Source: Absidia repens (lineage: Eukaryota > Mucoromycota > Mucoromycetes > Mucorales > Cunninghamellaceae). Taken from it: a DNA stretch of 64,000 nucleotides. Shown one piece after another: positions 59,429 through 64,000 of this stretch. Under the pieces are notes generated by a model. It saw only the letters and a list, made by a program, of their open reading frames with translations. It ran no database searches and was not told where the DNA came from. Every line of letters starts with the position of its first letter. Within the stretch, counting starts at the first letter, position 1. Location: contig MCGE01000006.1 of NCBI GenBank assembly GCA_002105175.1, forward strand, positions 1,860,001 through 1,924,000, in the 5' to 3' direction. Both the position numbers and the translations under genes were made by a program.

Positions 59429-59489
59429 CTCGTCAGCGACGAGCGGGATTTGAATCCAGTGTGAAATGGGTTATTTTCCTTCAAATCCC
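59429..59489. promoter_or_regulatory. Inverted repeat in a divergent promoter
   Basis: Between the desaturase (start 59093, -) and the CTLH gene (start 59540, +) lie GGGATTTGAA at 59445-59454 and TTCAAATCCC at 59480-59489. These are perfect 10-base inverted arms 25 bases apart, so each gene sees TTCAAATCCC in its own sense direction. Immediately to the left is a perfect 6-bp hairpin, CTCGTC-AGC-GACGAG (59429-59443). The function is inferred from symmetry only. Confidence 0.5.
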
Positions 59490-59539
59490 CCATTCTTTTT
59501 TCTACTTTTTGTATTGACAATCCTTTCTTCAGTTCACCC

Positions 59540-60724
59540 ATGGAACCTCCTATTGACGATATGTGCCACGATATTATTATGGAATATCTTATGCATAGCT
59601 GCTACAAAAACACTGCCAAAGCTTTCGATAAGGAATTCAAGAAGCAAAGTCAATACTGTACTATTTCTGTTGCTACGCCTCCTCCTACGCTCTCACAAGG
59701 TAACTTAGTTCCACTTTTGAAGAAGAACAACAAGAATAGGTATCATATTGCTTCATCTCACATGATATCCTATATTTTTTTATATTATTGATAGACGCTA
59801 TGGATATCGACCAAGACGAAAATGGTACAATAGATGGTAAGTCTAGTTTCTCGGATTATTATTGTCATATCATAGAAACCGGTCTCTTACTTTTTTTATT
59901 GGTATATCAATGTGTGTGTTTATTGGTATAGGAAATGTCTTGGGGAAGGACGAAAAGGCTTGGGCTCTACTTGATGCTAGGAAAGGTAATGAAATAAACA
60001 CACCATAGACAAATGCCATGGTTATGCTGATCGGTCTCTCTATTTTTCGGTTTGTAATTGTGTATAGATCTCTATGATGCCATTGAACGCGGCGATATTC
60101 CACAAGCTTTTGACTTGATTCAAAAGCGGTTTCCAGGGTTAATACAAGGCAGTGTGTTTAGTGAAGATTATGACAGCAGCAATGGCACCACCACCAACAA
60201 CAAGAACAACAGTATGACCGATATTGACGACATGAACGACTACGAAAAAGATGAAGAAACCGCTAGAACGTCCCGTGTGCTCTTCAAATTACGATGCCAG
60301 CAATTCATTGAAATTGTCCGATCAGCAACAGAAGTGGAAGCGATCCGTTATGCACAACAATACCTTCGACCAATGCATAAAGAATACCATGCTATGATTA
60401 CCGAGGTAGCGTCTTTGATTGCCTATGCAGACCCCGAACAATCGAATCAGGCCCATTTACTCTCGCAGGATCGTCGAAGACAATTGGCGGATGAAGTCAA
60501 CTGTATTGTTTTAGGTAAAATTATAAAAAAAAAAATCGTCTCATTGTGTATGTATGTGCGCTCTGACCCTCCGTCTCCCCATCCTCTATATAGCTTATTG
60601 CAAGATGCCGGAACAAACAGCGATGGAGAAACTTCACAAGCAACATCAAGTCGTACAACAAGAATTGGATACACTGAAGAAAATGGACGAAAAATCTTGC
60701 AGTCGGGAAAAATTGGCCATATAG
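59540..60724 (+). CDS. LisH-CTLH-CRA domain protein (RanBPM/GID-like)
   Basis: Exons are 59540-59699, 59795-59836, 59932-59985, 60068-60514 and 60594-60724, giving 277 residues. A LisH motif is at the N-terminus (about 7-38: MCHDIIMEYLMHSCYKNTAK). A CTLH region follows (DLYDAIERGDIPQAFDLIQK, then RVLFKLRCQQFIEIVRSATE). A CRA-type helical C-terminus holds AIRYAQQYLRPMHKEYHAM and MPEQTAMEKLHKQHQVVQQE. The layout matches subunits of the GID/CTLH E3 ligase that lack a SPRY domain. It is closest in style to the C-terminal half of RanBP9/Gid1, so it may be a SPRY-less relative. An Asn/Thr-rich insert sits in the CTLH region. Confidence 0.85.
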
Positions 60725-61602
60725 TTTATTAGTCCATTCTCTTCCTCCCTCCCCCCTCTCACACACCCATTTTAGTACACTTCTCACCCTCTTTTTAGTA
60801 ATCTTTTTTTTCGCATAGACTCTCCCCCTTCCCAATGATATCCTCACAAGACTCTTCACGTCCCACTCTCTCACTTCTCATTTTTTTTATGAAATGTACA
60901 TAGTTTTAGTTCTTGACCTTTTATTATTATTATTACGGCAGCATCCGTCTTCAGTTTGTTTGTTTTTTCAATATCAGAAATAAAATATCAAACCCCTCTC
61001 TACCCATGACTTTAGTTTTTTTCGTTTTTGTATATATGACATGATATGTGAATATCTTTGTTTGTTTTTTCATTTTTTTTTATTATATATATATATAAGG
61101 AAAATGTCGATAGAGCTACTATCAAACTGCGACCATGAGCCCGAAGTGGCTTTATCGCCGTTAGCGAATCTCATCGTATGTATAATTTGTCTTTGGTCCA
61201 GTCTTTTTGAGCGGAACAACTCTATAAAAAGAGAGGTTCCACTTTGATGATTACAAAAAAAGTACCAGTCACTGTAAAGAGTTTTTATTCATTTCCGAAT
61301 TCGCCGTTTTAACAAAATCATCTTGGAAAACACAATGAAGTTGTGGGTTGGGACGCATTCATCATGGCATATCCGCACAATATCCTATTTGCTCAGTAGA
61401 ATGGTAGAAAAACCATTTGTTGTTTTCTGCTAAAGAAGCAAAAACGAAGGTGTCATTTTATTTCCCACTGTGAGTAAATTAAACAAAATTAACATGTGCG
61501 AGCCTCACTCAGAATATTGAATTCATGAAAAGCATCTCTCTCACTCTCTCTCTCTTCGATCAATCAAACGTCATTTCTATCTATGTTGAAACACCTTGGA
61601 TT
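60725..61602. other. Intergenic region
   Basis: It holds the CTLH gene's C/T-rich 3' UTR (AATAAA near 60979), an AT run at about 61083-61097 and AT-rich DNA. No gene is supported before the candidate at 61603. Confidence 0.55.
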
Positions 61603-61830
61603 TTATTGGCGAAGAATTGACACTCTTTGAGAATACTTTGCTCCAGTGACAGCAGGATGACAAGAACGTTGTTTATGATAAATAGCGGAGTTGGATTGAT
61701 GCGGCGATCGAAGTGGCATGTCAGCACCGAGAACGGGAACAGGCCTAGTTGATTCATATGTCAAAAACGCCTTTCATTTCTGTTCTTACGCACATTTCGG
61801 ATAAAACTGAAAAACAAAAGTAGTGATCAT
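61603..61830 (-). CDS. Candidate small protein, 60 residues, two exons
   Basis: Exons are 61830-61790 and 61744-61603, joined by a 45-base intron (GTAAGA...CTAG), giving 60 residues. It begins MITTFVFQFYPKCAPVPVLG and ends YSQRVSILRQ-stop; the middle is basic and Ser/His-rich with a Cys (KQRSCHP). An in-frame TAG just upstream fixes the start. The coding part is clearly more GC-rich than its surroundings, and the stop sits in CAATAAAA. Neither exon alone is long enough to stand out. I recognise no family; it could be a lineage-specific small protein. The chance of a false call is real. Confidence 0.5.
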
Positions 61831-62844
61831 CCCCTCACTTCCAGTCTACTCACTCTTTGATGCAATAAAATATGACATGATCAGTTGATATTTTAAATAT
61901 ATTATATTATCCAGTACATTCTTTCCCATATGACTTGTTTTATTTTAATATGGCACACATATCTGTTTATTTATTTCATGTTGGTTGGTTGGTATAAAAA
62001 CACATCCTTTTTTTAATCTAAGCCCGTCGACGTACCTTTTATCCTTGGCCAGGTACACAAATTGAATCACCGCCGCTAGACACACACTCAATATTTTCGT
62101 TCTTGTGATGAAATAAATGATGTATTATGTATAGTATGAATAGTTTCAAGTCGTGATAATGCGCTTGTTGAAACGTCATTATCACCACTATCGTCATATG
62201 GAGGGGGGGTCAAACCGAGGCTCCGTGAAAAAAAAAAAATACTTCTATTAAATAAACGAGACAGGTCTTTATGATTTTTTTTTCAGTAAAACGTACAGTG
62301 CAGTACTGCCCTGCACTGCACTGCACTGTGATTACCATGAAGGATCAAGTAGATATCATCTTTAACCAAAGATAACGCAGCAATGAAGATTGTACACTGC
62401 TGATTTCGGGCAGGACAGAAAAAATAAAATTGGAGAAAATAGGAGCTCCGCCTAGGCTAGGGGCTCCACAAAAAGGAGATAACGTCTATAAAATAATTGC
62501 TGGCATTCCACTTTTTTTTGCTTCTTCCTTTCACTATTTTTTCTTCCTATTTCTCTTTGTTTATAAAACACTCTTTTCACTCTTTTGTATATTCCTTATT
62601 TATTCATTTTCTATTCTTATTCCCTTTGGTTATGTTTATTTTGTATATTCAACACTGCATCATTCTTCACTTGTTTGATCAAGTCATTATCTAATTTTTT
62701 CTTCTTTCTTTCTTTATCTCCTCCTTTGTTATATATTAATCTTCTCCTCCTCTTCTTCTTCCCTCCCTCTTTCCTCTTTTTCAGAAAAAAACCTACTTAT
62801 ATACTACTTTTACATACTATTCAAAACAATACTCAAATCTAACC
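61831..62844. other. Promoter region of the copper-fist gene
   Basis: It is AT-rich. It includes CAGTGCAGTACTGCCCTGCACTGC-like palindromic DNA near 62296-62328 and a long C/T-rich leader (62510-62840) right before the ATG, as in other genes here. No gene is supported. Confidence 0.55.
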
Positions 62845-64000
62845 ATGCTATACAAAGGCGTCAAGTATGCTTGCGGTACATGTATTAAGGTAAGTCATCT
62901 AGCCTATTTTACGTCATTAATAGTTGGCTGACGTATTTTTCTTTTTTCTTCTTTTAGGGACATCGCTCTTCCCAGTGCACTCACGCCGAAAGACCTCTCT
63001 TTGAAATTCGCAAAAAGGGTCGTCCTGCCACGCAATGTTCCCTTTGCAGAGACCTTCGAAAAACCAAACAAGTCCATATCAAATGCGCATGTACTCACAA
63101 ATCAGCAACAAAAGGTAAAATAAAACACGGAACGAGGTTGATATTGTGAACAAGTATCACTTATTATATTTCTCATTAAGCTGCTGTAGTGCCTGATATA
63201 CGCGATAAGTGTACTTGCTCCGACGTCAACCACGATCACCATCTTCCAACAACAGCAACACAAGACGACTCAACAGGATGTGTCACCCATCACTTCAATA
63301 CGACGACCGCTGACACTGGACCATATTCATCTCTTTTGTCATCTTCTTCTTCTTCAGATGCAATGATGCAACAACAGCAACAACAGCAACAACAACAACA
63401 ACAACAACAGCGGCAGCCACCCGTGATTGACACTAGTTTTGATTGGACATTCATCACTCCTACTCCTGAAGAAGAACCTCTACTTACCAATGACAACGTG
63501 GCAGATCTCGGCTTTCTCTTCCGCAAACCTTCAAGTCGGCGCTACCTCGGTGGTCAACCCCGTCCGCCAAGAAAGAAAACAGTCAGCAAGCAACCAATGT
63601 CATCATTATCCTCCTGTCAACAACCCATCACTCTATCACATCAACCTTCATCAGCTACAACTTCCGCTATGATGGCACCAACATACTCCACAACAACAAC
63701 ATCATCATCATCAATGGCTAGTTGTAATTTTATGGATATGAATCTAACCTCTCCAACATCTTCATCGTCTTCGTCTTCTTGTGGTATGGATGGGGACAAC
63801 ATGCTATCGGCGGACTTGACCATGATTTTGAACAACATTATGAAAGTACACACAGAGGATCAGGGCATGGCGAATTTAGAAGTGATGCAGAGCAACAACA
63901 ACAGCAACAACAACAACAACTTGGACATGATGAATCCTACCAGCAGTAACAGCAACAACACCAGTATCAGTCATACAGCATGTGCTAGTCAAGTCACACC
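62845..64000 (+). CDS. Copper-fist DNA-binding transcription factor, 3' end cut off
   Basis: Exons are 62845-62889, 62958-63114 and 63181 to beyond the window. The N-terminus MLYKGVKYACGTCIKGHRSS, followed by QCTHAERPLFEIRKKGRPAT, is a copper fist: zinc ligands Cys11, Cys14, Cys23 and His25, plus the GRP DNA-contact motif. A Cys cluster (CSLCRDLRKTKQVHIKCACT) and KCTCSDVNHDHH follow. The remainder is a Gln run, Ser/Thr-rich and Asn-rich activation-type sequence, open to the edge. Relatives (Ace1, Mac1, Cuf1) sense copper and control copper or iron genes. Whether this one binds Cu cannot be decided without the C-terminal Cys motifs. Confidence 0.93.

Noticed and set aside
59429..59460. tRNA-like segment (GGATTCAAATCCCG plus a hairpin on the minus strand)
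   Set aside because: The B-box-like word is present but the T stem does not pair and there is no A-box or anticodon arm at the right distance, so it is not called as a tRNA gene.

Overview
This window is nuclear DNA of a fungus, most likely a Mucorales-type (Mucoromycota) mould. The support is indirect but consistent. Genes are split by many short GT-AG introns of about 50-120 bases. Leaders are T-rich or CT-rich, intergenic DNA is AT-rich and full of homopolymers, and CAA/AAC runs encode poly-Gln/Asn. The gene set also fits: a front-end (cytochrome b5-fused) fatty-acid desaturase, a Sho1-type osmosensor, a copper-fist regulator, Tup1 and a UAF30-like SWIB protein. I saw no rRNA, no confident tRNA, no CRISPR array and no autonomous transposon.

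Layout. 0-7.5 kb: end of an oxidoreductase-like mitochondrial protein (-), an R-SNARE (+), a repeat-bearing gap with a decayed or unrecognised spliced gene, and a DNAJC17-type splicing J-protein (+). 8-18 kb: an orphan membrane protein (-), SWIB/DEK-C protein (-), ZIP transporter (+), ribosomal protein eL13 (-), an ArsB/NhaD-type transporter (+) and a DUF1752 protein (+). 18-26 kb: a repeat-rich gap, a candidate unrecognised gene (-), cytochrome b5 (-) and a GSI-type glutamine synthetase-like enzyme (+). 26-35 kb: an MFS anion/allantoate-type transporter (+), a repeat-rich gap, TFIIH subunit Tfb3/MAT1 (-) and SRP19/Sec65 (+). 35-50 kb: a run of six minus-strand genes (SUGCT, transketolase, NUDCD1, Tup1, a DapA-family aldolase, Rrb1), then the tiny eL41 gene (+). 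50-55 kb: repeats and a decayed reading frame. 55-64 kb: Sho1 (+), delta-6-type desaturase (-), a LisH-CTLH-CRA protein (+), a 60-residue candidate gene (-) and a copper-fist regulator (+, cut by the window end).

Exons were joined by hand from GT/AG (two GC/AG) sites, and the total length of every recognised gene is divisible by three. Many genes lie in head-to-head pairs sharing promoters of about 200-550 bases (OXLD1-like/SNC, SWIB/ZIP, eL13/ArsB-like, CYB5/GS, TFB3/SEC65, RRB1/RPL41, desaturase/CTLH). RRB1/RPL41 is a functionally sensible pair, because both serve the large ribosomal subunit.

The most interesting items are these: start codons split by introns in two genes; a TTCAAATCCC-like motif that recurs upstream of genes in the sense orientation and forms a perfect inverted repeat in one divergent promoter; a dispersed ~350-400 bp non-coding repeat family carrying the same motif at one end; and several unrecognised or decayed spliced genes in what looks like empty DNA.
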